From JBEHWX01 sp048498995 (GTDB taxonomy: Bacteria; Bacteroidota; Ignavibacteria; OLB7): a DNA stretch of 44,809 nt. Shown here one piece after another: positions 1 to 6,764 of this stretch. The translations under genes were made by a program, and so were the position numbers. Every line of letters begins with the position of its first letter. The first letter of the stretch is position 1. The stretch spans positions 1 through 44,809 of the forward strand of contig JBEHWX010000044.1 of the NCBI GenBank assembly GCA_048498995.1. The letters run 5' to 3'. The notes under the pieces are model-generated. The model saw only the letters and a list, made by a program, of their open reading frames with translations. It made no database searches and was not told the DNA's origin.

Positions 1-94
1 GCTCTGGAAGAAGCGCGAGGTCTTTAACCCTCTGCATCACCAGAGCTCGCTTGTTCCGGCTACCTAACCCTTTTTGAACCTAACACAGTACACT

Positions 95-136
95 ACCACC
101 GTTCGCCAACCACCGTGCGCCAACCACCGTGCGCCG
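95..136. repeat. three tandem 14-nt units
   Basis: Three consecutive 14-base units of the form ACCACCGTKCGCCR begin at 95, 109 and 123. Units 2 and 3 differ only in the last base. They lie just upstream of the first structured leader. No function is apparent. Confidence 0.8.
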
Positions 137-143
137 TCCGGAT

Positions 144-448
144 TTGCCTGCCGCCGCGCTCCATCGGCGAGGCAAACGCCGATTGTACGGCTGGACATCT
201 GGCATCTTTCACCGCCGCGCCGTATGTTCGGTCCGCCTCTGTCATGACGGAGTCCACAACCCTTCCGATGGCGCTCTGATGCGCCCTCGCGACACCCGAG
301 AGACGAAGCACGATCACCCTCGCGCGGGCCCATGGCTCGATTTCGCGAGCGTACGAAGCGAGACGCCACCTACCCCACCGCGTCCCGCGTGATCGTATGT
401 CGTATCCATACGTACAATTACCTTACTACAACCGAACGAGGACCGGAC
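144..448 (+). ncRNA. structured leader RNA, copy 1
   Basis: Non-coding leader of the small lipoprotein gene, homologous to 2735-3033. Visible elements: a CGCCG/CGGCG hairpin (152-169); TGTACGGC (184-191) complementary to GCCGTATG (219-226) around an invariant stretch; a hairpin near 231-255; GGCGC/GCGCC (270-285). Then comes a three-way junction: P1 310-317 with 389-396 (8 bp), P2 hairpin 319-349, invariant 8-nt joiner CGTACGAA 350-357, and P3 358-365 with 381-388 (one A-C mismatch). All wobble pairs are G-U on the plus strand, which points to plus-strand transcription. The copies are more alike as DNA than in any reading frame. A cis-regulatory RNA is inferred. No known riboswitch class was recognised. 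Confidence 0.6.
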
Positions 449-748
449 ATGCCCCGTCACCGCATGCGCCCAGCCCATGGCGCGCGCCGCTCCATGCTCT
501 TCACCAGAATCGTCATCTGCCTCACGATCATCATGGCTTCCGCGGCTCTCTCCTGCAAGGATGCCAGCACCGACACCGGAACGAACACGAACACCAATTC
601 CAGCTCGAACTCCGCCATCGGCGCCGGAGACTATCCTTGCGGCACCTACAAGGGCCACACCCTCTACACCGGGCCGAAAGGAGGCTGCTACTACATCAAC
701 AGCAATAACAACAAGACCTACGTCGACCGCTCGAACTGCAACTGCTGA
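449..748 (+). CDS. small lipoprotein with PBCV basic adaptor-like tail
   Basis: A 99-residue exported protein. An n-region that includes MPRHRMRP leads into a hydrophobic stretch and a lipobox ALSC, so Cys36 would be lipidated and the protein membrane-anchored on the outer side. A Ser/Thr/Asn-rich spacer follows. The last ~35 residues contain YTGPKGGCYYIN and KTYVDRS, the pattern of the small PBCV-specific basic adaptor domain, with extra cysteines and a C-N-C end. The start at 449 is favoured over the internal ATG at 494 because the same MPRHRMRP start is found in the gene at 3034, and a GAGGA ribosome-binding site sits just upstream. It is expressed behind leader copy 1. Function unknown. 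Confidence 0.75.
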   Translation: MPRHRMRPAHGARRSMLFTRIVICLTIIMASAALSCKDASTDTGTNTNTNSSSNSAIGAGDYPCGTYKGHTLYTGPKGGCYYINSNNNKTYVDRSNCNC

Positions 749-751
749 TCG

Positions 752-776
752 CCGATGCCGGCGCTGATGGCGTCGG
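752..776 (+). terminator. hairpin after the small lipoprotein gene
   Basis: CCGATGCC (752-759) pairs with GGCGTCGG (769-776), 8 bp with one G-U, starting 3 nt after the stop codon. No U-tract follows, so it may be an RNA-stabilising hairpin rather than a classical terminator. Confidence 0.4.
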
Positions 777-796
777 AAGGGGCGATGACTCCTGTT

Positions 797-814
797 ACGA
801 GGTAATCACCTCGT
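797..814. promoter_or_regulatory. perfect 7-bp hairpin/palindrome upstream of the YodC-like gene
   Basis: ACGAGGT (797-803) and ACCTCGT (808-814) are perfect inverted repeats around AATC, 55 bases before the next start codon. It could be an operator or an mRNA hairpin. The sequence cannot decide. Confidence 0.35.
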
Positions 815-869
815 CGATGTCGAGGAACATTTTCGAATATCGAACACCAAAACTTATTCGGAGCTGAAT

Positions 870-1061
870 ATGCCTGCGCAATATTCCGTGGGGAGCAAGG
901 TATGGCTGATTTCCGGCGGTCCGGCCATGACCATCCAGGAAATCACCGGAGCGAACGCGGTCTGCATCTGGTTCGACAAGTACGACAACCTTCAGAAGAG
1001 CTCGTTTCCCATCGACGTCCTCACCACGGACAACCCCCGCTCGTCGCGCTTCCCATCCTGA
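870..1061 (+). CDS. YodC/DUF2158-like small protein
   Basis: A 63-residue protein. The core VGSKVWLISGGPAMTI, an aromatic AVCIWFDKYDN strand and a final SFPIDVL strand match the small beta-barrel-like DUF2158 family (E. coli YodC type), where the normal pattern is GDxVxLxSGGPxMTV, then CxWF, then an FxxxxL end. The length is typical for the family, whose function is unknown. An AT-rich stretch (about 832-850) precedes the gene and may hold its promoter. Upstream of the ATG, GGAGCTGAAT offers a plausible ribosome-binding site. It stands alone between the two leader-associated genes, in a part of the window with many accessory genes. Confidence 0.8.
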   Translation: MPAQYSVGSKVWLISGGPAMTIQEITGANAVCIWFDKYDNLQKSSFPIDVLTTDNPRSSRFPS

Positions 1062-1218
1062 AGCGTTGACCGTGCGAAGTGCTTTCCCATCGGCTCCCGC
1101 GCCGTGGGCAGCATTCGGCTAGACGGAAACAAGCCCGATTCCATTCTCGACGCATGCTCGTGGCCGCGCGTCTCCGCGCGCCGGATCATTGTCACATTCA
1201 CGATTGACCATCCACCAT

Positions 1219-2616
1219 ATGGCACTCTTCGTCACTCTGTCCGTGCTGCTCGCGGTGGCGCTCGGATATCTCGTTACGCGCCTGCGGGCGCTCCGCGAGC
1301 TCCACTCCGCCGCTGAGCGGGAGCTTGAAACGATACGGACCCGCTTCGCGCCGATCGTCGACCTGGAGGCGGAGCGGGCCAGGATTCAGGAGGAAAACAA
1401 CCAGATACGGCTGGAACTGGAACGGGCCATCGAGCGCCTGAGCGAACAGCGCGAGAAGGAAAAGGGAGAGGTGGCCGAGCTCCTGGAGCGGATCACCGGT
1501 CTGAGGGGAGATCTGGCGGCGTTGGAGCGGGAGGTCGACCTGCACGACTATGGATTCTACTCCGCCCGCTATGGCTTCGATTCCTCCGAGCGTTATCAGC
1601 AGCGGCTCGACGAGATCCGCGAGCGTCAGAAGCAGATGCTGAAGGAAGAGGCCGCGGCCGTCAGCACGGTCCGCTGGACCGTCAACGGCAGCGAGGCGGA
1701 GGGGAAGAAGCAGATCAAACAATTGCTGAAGCTGATACTGCGTGCCTTCAATGGCGAGTCGGATGCGGCGATCGCGAAGGTCAAGTTCAACAACGTCGCT
1801 TCGATGGAGTCACGGATCCGGAAGGCGGCCGAGACCATCTCGAGCCTTGCCAAGACGCAGGGGTGCGAGATCACCAAGGCGTATCTCGATCTGAAGCTCG
1901 AGGAGCTCTACCTGGTGTACGAATACCAGGAGAAGGTGCAGGAGGAGAAGGAGGAGCAGAAGCGCATCAAGGAGCAGATGCGTGAGGAGGAGAGGGCGCA
2001 GCGTGAGATCGAGAAGGCGCAGCAGGACGCCGAACGGGAGGAGCGCCTATATCAGGATGCGCTGATGAAGGCCCGCGAGGATGCCCAGCGCGCCGTGGGA
2101 GCGCAGCAGGATCAGTTGATGCAGCAGATAGAGGCGCTGCAGAGAAAGCTGGACGAGGCCAAGGAGAACAAGGAGCGTGCCCTCTCACGCGCGCAGATGA
2201 CCCGCTCCGGCCATGTCTACATCATCTCCAACATCGGTTCGTTCGGCGAGCATGTCTACAAGATCGGCATGACCCGGCGGCTCGATCCGCTCGACCGCGT
2301 GCGTGAGCTGAGCGACGCATCGGTGCCGTTCGACTTCGATGTCCACGCCGTGATCTATGCCGACGATGCCCCGGCGCTCGAGGCCACGTTGCACCGAACG
2401 TTCGGGAACCGGCGCGTCAACCGCGTCAACGAGAGGAAGGAGTTCTTCCGGGTCTCGATCGACGAAATCGGTGACGCCGTACGAAGCCACCATGGTGAAA
2501 TCGAGCTGACCAAGATCGCCGAGGCACGCGATTATCGGAGAACGCTGACCATGATCGCGGAGCATGAGCGCTCCGCGGACTCGACGGAGACGAGGGTCGT
2601 CACCGGGATCGGATAA
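1219..2616 (+). CDS. membrane-anchored DUF4041 / MUG113 GIY-YIG protein
   Basis: A 465-residue protein with an N-terminal membrane helix (about residues 2-19, ALFVTLSVLLAVALGYLV). Next come a long charged coiled coil (about 25-105), a DUF4041-like middle with HDYGFYSARYGFDSS, a second Glu/Lys/Gln-rich coiled coil (about 235-325) and a C-terminal T5orf172/MUG113 GIY-YIG-type domain. In that last domain HVYIISN, YKIGMTRR and an ALEATLH helix are visible. GIY-YIG folds are nucleases in known cases. DUF4041-MUG113 fusions occur in phages and accessory islands. The ATG at 1219 is preferred; an in-frame TTG lies 30 bases earlier, and neither has a good Shine-Dalgarno sequence. A role in defence or phage-related nucleic-acid cleavage is only a possibility. 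Confidence 0.8.
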   Translation: MALFVTLSVLLAVALGYLVTRLRALRELHSAAERELETIRTRFAPIVDLEAERARIQEENNQIRLELERAIERLSEQREKEKGEVAELLERITGLRGDLAALEREVDLHDYGFYSARYGFDSSERYQQRLDEIRERQKQMLKEEAAAVSTVRWTVNGSEAEGKKQIKQLLKLILRAFNGESDAAIAKVKFNNVASMESRIRKAAETISSLAKTQGCEITKAYLDLKLEELYLVYEYQEKVQEEKEEQKRIKEQMREEERAQREIEKAQQDAEREERLYQDALMKAREDAQRAVGAQQDQLMQQIEALQRKLDEAKENKERALSRAQMTRSGHVYIISNIGSFGEHVYKIGMTRRLDPLDRVRELSDASVPFDFDVHAVIYADDAPALEATLHRTFGNRRVNRVNERKEFFRVSIDEIGDAVRSHHGEIELTKIAEARDYRRTLTMIAEHERSADSTETRVVTGIG

Positions 2617-2654
2617 GCGGGTGACGCTCCGTGATGTCGGGCGCTCCTGAATTC

Positions 2655-2690
2655 GGTGTGCTCTCCGTGCTTCGGCGCGGGGAGCGCACC
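2655..2690 (+). other. 16-bp hairpin with TTCG tetraloop
   Basis: A continuous 16-bp stem (2655-2670 with 2675-2690) closed by a TTCG loop. Three pairs are T-G in the plus strand, which would be A-C mismatches in a minus-strand RNA, so it folds as plus-strand RNA. It begins 38 bases after the stop of the GIY-YIG gene and ends 44 bases before leader copy 2. There is no U-tract. Copy 1 has no equivalent, so it probably belongs to the 3' end of the preceding transcript. Confidence 0.6.
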
Positions 2691-2734
2691 GGCGCCGCTC
2701 ATGCTCAACAGGCTTCCCACGGCAGCCGCGCGAT

Positions 2735-3033
2735 CGCCGAGCATGCTCTTCCACGGCGAGTTGAAGGTTGTACGGCTGGACATCTGGCATCTGTTGGTGC
2801 TCCGCCGTATGTTCTCCCCGGCTCCGCGATTCGCGGAGCCCACAACGACCGCCGGGGCGTCCTGAAGCGCCCCGCGGCTCTTCGAGATGCGATGCACGAT
2901 CACCCTCGTTCGTTGGAGTGATCCGACGATGCGAGCGTACGAAGCGAGACGCGCCACCCTTCCCACCGTGTCCCGCGTGATCGCGCACCGTGTCCGTTCC
3001 TCCATTCATTCATCGAACCGAAAGGGACCAGAC
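2735..3033 (+). ncRNA. structured leader RNA, copy 2
   Basis: Second copy of the leader at 144-448. Shared order of elements: CGCCG/CGGCG (2735-2739 with 2754-2758); TGTACGGC with GCCGTATG around the invariant TGGACATCTGGCATCT; a 9-bp hairpin (2820-2840); GGGGCG/CGCCCC (2854-2873) with a CTGA-containing loop like copy 1. The three-way junction is P1 CGATCAC 2897-2903 with 2977-2983, P2 hairpin 2905-2935 with a GTGA tetraloop, the identical joiner CGTACGAA 2936-2943, and P3 2944-2976. P2 is 31 nt in both copies, but its interior sequence is unrelated while still pairing. P1 ends 50 nt before the ATG, against 52 nt in copy 1. Confidence 0.6.
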
Positions 3034-3300
3034 ATGCCCCGTCACCGCATGCGCCCCCTGGCCGGCGTGCTCCTTGCCACGCTCCTGGCCGTACACGCCG
3101 CGTTCATTCCCGCCGCACACGCCTCCAAGCCAAAGGTCGCGCCGAAGAAGGCGGCGGCCGAGGTGGTCTACATCACCGACACCGGCAAGAAGTATCACTC
3201 AGCCGGCTGCCGCTACCTGAAGTCGAGCAGCCACGCCATCACGCTCGAAGAGGCCAAGAAGAGCTACGAGCCGTGCAAGGTGTGCAGGGGAGGGGAGTGA
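3034..3300 (+). CDS. small secreted protein with YHxxxC...PCxxC motif
   Basis: An 88-residue exported protein. A signal peptide starts MPRHRMRPLAG and should be cleaved after AAHA (about residue 30). After a Lys/Ala-rich linker comes a compact domain with VYITDTGKKYHSAGCRYL and PCKVCRGG, the Ada-like zinc-binding pattern (YHxxxCxxL, then ExxxxxxPCxxC) often found at the ends of exported bacterial nucleases and in stand-alone small proteins. Three Cys and one His could bind a metal. The start is fixed by the AAGGGACCAGAC ribosome-binding region and by the shared N-terminus with the gene at 449. Beyond the first ~8 residues the two proteins are unrelated. Substrate and role unknown. Confidence 0.75.
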   Translation: MPRHRMRPLAGVLLATLLAVHAAFIPAAHASKPKVAPKKAAAEVVYITDTGKKYHSAGCRYLKSSSHAITLEEAKKSYEPCKVCRGGE

Positions 3301-3344
3301 TCTGTTGGCCTTATATGCGAACTCTGAAAGGAAGGAAGAAAGAA

Positions 3345-3986
3345 ATGATACGGATAACGACTAGAGGGCTAGTGAAGTTTATGACGGCGAGCCCAGCCGG
3401 CCAACGAAAAGTCGTAAAGGACTTCAAATATCCAGACGAAGATGAGCCGTTGTCGATGAGAACTTACTATTATGATGCGTATAACCTTATTTACGCATTC
3501 CATAAGAACTCGCATGATCGCCGATGGTTAAATGATAAAGCAAATGAATTGATGCAACTTGCGGTTGGTGCTTCGGCGGCGATTGTCGCTCGTTGTAAGA
3601 ATAATTCCCGCGCACTTCGTCAGTATGAGTCGGCGTTCTCGCACAGAAAGCTTGAACCCATTAGTCGGCAACCTAAGATGACTCTTGAGTTCGGGGGTGT
3701 GACAGTTTCAGTCGTTCCTGATTTGTATGTTTCCGAAAAGAACCGGACGAAACTTGTGAAGCTTGATTTCAGCAAAGAACCGAACTCTGCTTACGTGCAT
3801 AAGATCGTGTCTCAGTGCATGTTTGAAGCGGCGCTTATGCATATGGAAAGCGTGACTAGCTCGTCAATCTTATACTGGGATGTGCCTCGTGGTGCCGAAA
3901 TTAAAGGCTCTAGGGCCGGTTCGAGAACCTTAAAAGAGATAGAGGCGGCATGCCGGAATTTAGAAGCGCTTTGGCCGACGATCTAG
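3345..3986 (+). CDS. unrecognised protein in an AT-rich, foreign-looking gene
   Basis: A 213-residue soluble protein that I do not recognise. The gene stands out by clearly lower GC and AT-ending codons compared with everything around it, which indicates recent acquisition. The ATG at 3345 is chosen because AAGGAAGGAAG lies just upstream; an ATG at 3315 is in frame but less well placed. There is no signal peptide or membrane segment. The middle contains VTVSVVPDLYVSE, then KLVKLDFSK, then after a helix SSSILYWDVPRG. The spacing of the PD and the later charged strand vaguely resembles a PD-(D/E)xK nuclease core, but the acidic residue before the Lys is not convincing. Accessory or defence function is possible, unproven. 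Confidence 0.7.
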   Translation: MIRITTRGLVKFMTASPAGQRKVVKDFKYPDEDEPLSMRTYYYDAYNLIYAFHKNSHDRRWLNDKANELMQLAVGASAAIVARCKNNSRALRQYESAFSHRKLEPISRQPKMTLEFGGVTVSVVPDLYVSEKNRTKLVKLDFSKEPNSAYVHKIVSQCMFEAALMHMESVTSSSILYWDVPRGAEIKGSRAGSRTLKEIEAACRNLEALWPTI

Positions 3987-4027
3987 TATCTTCAACACCA
4001 TGTGCAATCTGCATGGAGTTGGCAGGT

Positions 4028-4061
4028 CCCCCCGCCGGAAACTCCCCGGAGGGTGCGTTTT
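4028..4061 (+). terminator. probable intrinsic terminator of the AT-rich gene
   Basis: CCCGCCGG (4031-4038) pairs with CCGGAGGG (4046-4053) with one internal G-A mismatch. GCGTTTT follows at 4055-4061. It lies about 45 bases after the stop at 3986. Confidence 0.5.
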
Positions 4062-4096
4062 AACAGCATCTCGTCGGAATGATCTTCTGATTCTGA

Positions 4097-4375
4097 ATGC
4101 CTAAACCAGGTCAACATACCTCCGACCAGGTCCTTGATCTCACCGGAATCAAGAAGTCGCGCCTCTCCCAGCTCGTCAACGGCTACACCACGAGCCGTGG
4201 TACTTCCGTTCCTCCGGTGCTGGAAGAGGGAATCCACTACACCTGGGAACGGCGCGAGGTCCAGGGGCCCAAGCGCCTGATGAAGAAGCATGTGCTGCTC
4301 TTCACCGAGGCGGGACTGGAGCGAATCAAGGAGGAGACGGCCAAGCCGCCAGGAAGACCTCGAAAGGAAACATAG
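4097..4375 (+). CDS. small putative DNA-binding protein
   Basis: A 92-residue, basic, soluble protein. Residues ~7-30 (TSDQVLDLTGIKKSRLSQLVNG) look like a helix-turn-helix of the MerR/excisionase sort, in which a short motif reads as choosing a binding site and then recognising it. The rest (VLEEGIHYTWERREV, KHVLLFTEAGLERIKEE) resembles the wing and second helix pair of such small regulators. A Lys/Arg-Pro tail (PPGRPRKET) ends it. No family name is assigned. Normal high-GC codon use returns here after the AT-rich gene. It could control neighbouring genes or be the remains of a mobile element. An inverted repeat follows its stop codon. Confidence 0.6.
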   Translation: MPKPGQHTSDQVLDLTGIKKSRLSQLVNGYTTSRGTSVPPVLEEGIHYTWERREVQGPKRLMKKHVLLFTEAGLERIKEETAKPPGRPRKET

Positions 4376-4410
4376 CAATCCAGATCAACTGGTTTTTGTT
4401 GATAACGCTA
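4373..4410. other. inverted repeat after the small HTH-like gene
   Basis: ATCAAC and GTTGAT are perfect inverted repeats around a T-rich loop, flanked by TAGC and GCTA. An alternative small stem, CCAG/CTGG followed by TTTTTG, could act as a weak terminator. Confidence 0.35.
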
Positions 4411-4484
4411 AACTAGTCCAGTAAATTGAGTCTGTCATCATAACCCCGTCTCCAGTTCTCAATCACCAATCACGGAGACTCATC

Positions 4485-4682
4485 ATGGAACACTTCGAGC
4501 CTGAGATCGCACTCGTGCTGTCGCGCGAGGAATCGATCGGTCTGCTGCATGCCGCGATCGTCGGGGCACAGGAGTTTATGAGCGCCTACGACTGCCCGGA
4601 TTCCACGCGGCTCTCCGCCGCATTGGACGTCGCCTACAGGATCGTCCTCGCCCGCATGGATCCGCGGGTTCGTTACGAATGA
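4485..4682 (+). CDS. hypothetical protein, 65 residues
   Basis: A small acidic helical protein (starts MEHFEPEIALVLSREES, ends DPRVRYE) with no signal peptide and no recognisable family. The start is supported by CACGGAGACTCATC immediately upstream, a good GGAG ribosome-binding site. The codon use fits the high-GC genome, with few rare codons. It sits alone between the HTH-like gene and a long upstream regulatory region. A 9-bp inverted repeat about 60 bases after its stop may end its transcript. No function can be suggested from sequence. Confidence 0.6.
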   Translation: MEHFEPEIALVLSREESIGLLHAAIVGAQEFMSAYDCPDSTRLSAALDVAYRIVLARMDPRVRYE

Positions 4683-5057
4683 GCCATGATCGTTGTCAGA
4701 ACCCATGGCCAAGCGCGCCATTGGTGTAGGAGTGGGACCCTGTGAAGGGGCTGAACCTGCGTCATCCGAAGAGGGCGGGCAGCCCCTTCGTCGTTCCGAG
4801 CATCCCCTGCGGCGGTGTGGACAAGAGCTCGGTGTCCGATCTTCATAGCCTACACAACGGCACTTTTTGCTTGACTGTGTGCAAATGTACACTGTAGATT
4901 CAGTGCGTTCGTGATGCCGTAAGCGGGCCTCCCGGCCCGGACGAGCAGCGATGGGCCAAGCAGGCATGCGAGTTCCACGACCACACCTGCGCCTGTCTCG
5001 GGCCGTCCACCTGTGAAATTCTCCATCGGTACACACCGCCGATTCAGGGAGGTCGAT
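4683..5057. other. intergenic region with hairpin and promoter
   Basis: No gene seen. It contains GAAGGGGCT (4744-4752) and its perfect complement AGCCCCTTC (4781-4789), a 9-bp stem with a 28-nt loop that could be a terminator of the gene before. The promoter/operator at 4871-4900 follows. No known riboswitch motif was recognised. Confidence 0.6.
4871..4900 (+). promoter_or_regulatory. sigma-70-like promoter with embedded palindromic operator
   Basis: TTGACT (4871-4876), an 18-bp spacer, then TAGATT (4895-4900). The spacer and box edges form a 22-bp imperfect palindrome (4874-4895; halves ACTGTGTGCA and TGTACACTGT, 18 of 22 positions symmetric) centred between the boxes. A repressor bound there would block RNA polymerase. 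It lies 158 bases before the secreted-protein operon starting at 5058. Confidence 0.5.
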
Positions 5058-6113
5058 ATGAAGCCACGAAGTCATCGTCCGTTGTTCGTGCTGATCCTGG
5101 TATGCGTCTTCGGTGCCCATGCACGTGATCTCCGCGCCCAACACCCGAGCCCGCCCGATACGTTCTTCGTGAACGTTCAGGGCAACCTGTACATCAGTCG
5201 TATCTCGCGTGGCGGCGACACGCTGCCGGCATCGGCCGTGATCGCGCCAGCGTTCGCGATCGAAATGCTCTACGATTCCACCTCACGCGTCAACTATCTC
5301 TTCAGCGAATGTCTGCACAACGGCGTCAAGGTGACGTTGCCGAACTGGAAGCACCTCCGGCTAGCCGCCGCGCCAATCGCGGTGATCTCCGACAGTAGCC
5401 ACACGGCGCCGTTCCGCGTCACCGCCGGCGATACCGTGAGCTTCTACCGGCAGCTCTCCTGGTACGATCCGAAGACAAAGGCCCAGAAGCGCAACAACTT
5501 CATGTCGCTGGACACGCTCGATTATGTGGTCGAGCTGGTTGATGCTTCCTCGGGACGGCGGGTCGCGATGCTCGACAGCCTGGGAGTATTGCCATGCTCG
5601 ACGCGCTGCGTGCCAACCTTCTATGGTAACCGGCCCATCAACGCACTCGTGAAGTATGCAATTCCAGCGGCGCTCAACGGGGACACGGTCTTCGTCCGGC
5701 TCAAGCTGATGGCGCGCGGCGCGGGTGAATACTACCCTCTTCGCCATGACATATCCACGTCCGGGATTTCGCTGAACGTGACGAGTCCGCTCGGGATCGC
5801 ATATCTCAGGCAGTACGGAGGGGCCTTCCTCAAGTCTACGTCGGAGAAACTGGAGAGCCTCGCGTCGAGCGCGGAGGCTTTGGACATCGTGATGCGTGGC
5901 GATCGTGATATCGAGATCCGTGGTGGCGCGCGCGAACGAACGTCAGCTGGTATCGTCATCTATGATCTTCTGGGCAATGTCGTGTTCGCGCCATCCATGG
6001 GGGCGCCGTGGTCTCCCTCGGTCCTGTACCACTTCGAGAGCGCCGGGATCTACTACGTTGCCCTGGTCGCCGGCGGCTCGATTGTACGAACTTCGAAAAT
6101 CGTCATCCGGTGA
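5058..6113 (+). CDS. secreted protein with T9SS-like C-terminal sorting domain
   Basis: A 351-residue exported protein. The signal peptide starts MKPRSHRPLFVLILVCVFG. The body is beta-rich and of unknown family, with motifs AGDTVSFYRQLSWYDPKT and RRVAMLDSLG shared with the paralogue at 6765. The last ~75 residues (RTSAGIVIYDLLGNVVF, IYYVALVAGG, SKIVIR) have the strand pattern of a type IX secretion sorting domain, which would direct export and cell-surface attachment in Bacteroidota-like bacteria. The start has a GGGAGG ribosome-binding site. It heads a likely operon with the Gly-rich protein 8 bases downstream, probably driven by the promoter at 4871. Function of the body unknown. Confidence 0.75.
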   Translation: MKPRSHRPLFVLILVCVFGAHARDLRAQHPSPPDTFFVNVQGNLYISRISRGGDTLPASAVIAPAFAIEMLYDSTSRVNYLFSECLHNGVKVTLPNWKHLRLAAAPIAVISDSSHTAPFRVTAGDTVSFYRQLSWYDPKTKAQKRNNFMSLDTLDYVVELVDASSGRRVAMLDSLGVLPCSTRCVPTFYGNRPINALVKYAIPAALNGDTVFVRLKLMARGAGEYYPLRHDISTSGISLNVTSPLGIAYLRQYGGAFLKSTSEKLESLASSAEALDIVMRGDRDIEIRGGARERTSAGIVIYDLLGNVVFAPSMGAPWSPSVLYHFESAGIYYVALVAGGSIVRTSKIVIR

Positions 6114-6121
6114 GGTCAGCC

Positions 6122-6703
6122 ATGAGAGTGAGCATTCTTCTTCTGACGGCCCTTCTCATGCTGGGCCTCGACGTTGGTACTGGCTTCGCGAGGAATGAGC
6201 GGATGCCGCCACCTCGGCTGATCGGCGGTCCGTTCGGCGATGGCGATGACTGGATCGATATGGGGGGTGATCCCTTCGGAGGCGGGGGCGGAGGAGGTGG
6301 AGGGGGGCGAGGCGGAGAAGGATGGGACTGGTGGAACGATCGTGGATTCTGGGGGTGGGGATCGGGATGGTGGCGGTATCCGGATCCCGTACCGCCGGTT
6401 GGTGGCGGTGGAGGAACTGGTGGAGGTGGTGGAGGCACGGGTGGGGGAAACGGCAGCCAGGACGGAAGCTGCGATGAATACATGAACAATCTCAGTCGCG
6501 CGGAAATCGAGTGTCGCGTCTATGAGGTCGAGACCGAGGCTGGTGTGTACGTGGCAACCGATTGTCTATGTCAAACGGTCTGGGAGTATCTCGATGATCC
6601 GAGTGGTCCGATTTATACGCGCCAATGCTCCGTCTGCGTCGGTAGTGGACTTACAAGAGATTTACGGTGTGCTGGAAGCTGCCAGGGAGCCAGGTGCGAC
6701 TGA
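6122..6703 (+). CDS. secreted Gly-rich, Cys-containing protein
   Basis: A 193-residue exported protein. The signal peptide (MRVSILLLTALLMLGLDVG...) is followed by a low-complexity middle of poly-Gly runs mixed with Trp and Asp (about residues 48-118). A compact C-terminal domain with nine cysteines (CDEY, ECRVY, DCLCQ, QCSVCVG, RCAGSC, RCD) probably forms disulphides. The family was not recognised. The Gly-rich part is typical of flexible surface linkers or structural matrix proteins. The gene begins 8 bases after the T9SS-tailed protein, with GGTGAGG as ribosome-binding site, so the two are very likely co-transcribed. Runs of G make indel sequencing errors possible, but the frame stays open throughout. 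Confidence 0.65.
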   Translation: MRVSILLLTALLMLGLDVGTGFARNERMPPPRLIGGPFGDGDDWIDMGGDPFGGGGGGGGGGRGGEGWDWWNDRGFWGWGSGWWRYPDPVPPVGGGGGTGGGGGGTGGGNGSQDGSCDEYMNNLSRAEIECRVYEVETEAGVYVATDCLCQTVWEYLDDPSGPIYTRQCSVCVGSGLTRDLRCAGSCQGARCD

Positions 6704-6764
6704 GTCCATACGCATTCCTAATGGGATTCATGGAGACACCGTACTATCACGAGCTCGCTTCGCG

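Noticed and set aside
314..658. Minus-strand or alternative-frame proteins across leader copy 1
   Set aside because: The two leader copies are more similar as DNA than as protein in any frame, and the differences are compensatory base changes in helices.
4741..4790. Known riboswitch (for example TPP-like GAACCTG text)
   Set aside because: Only a few bases agree; the helices and second conserved block of TPP riboswitches are absent.
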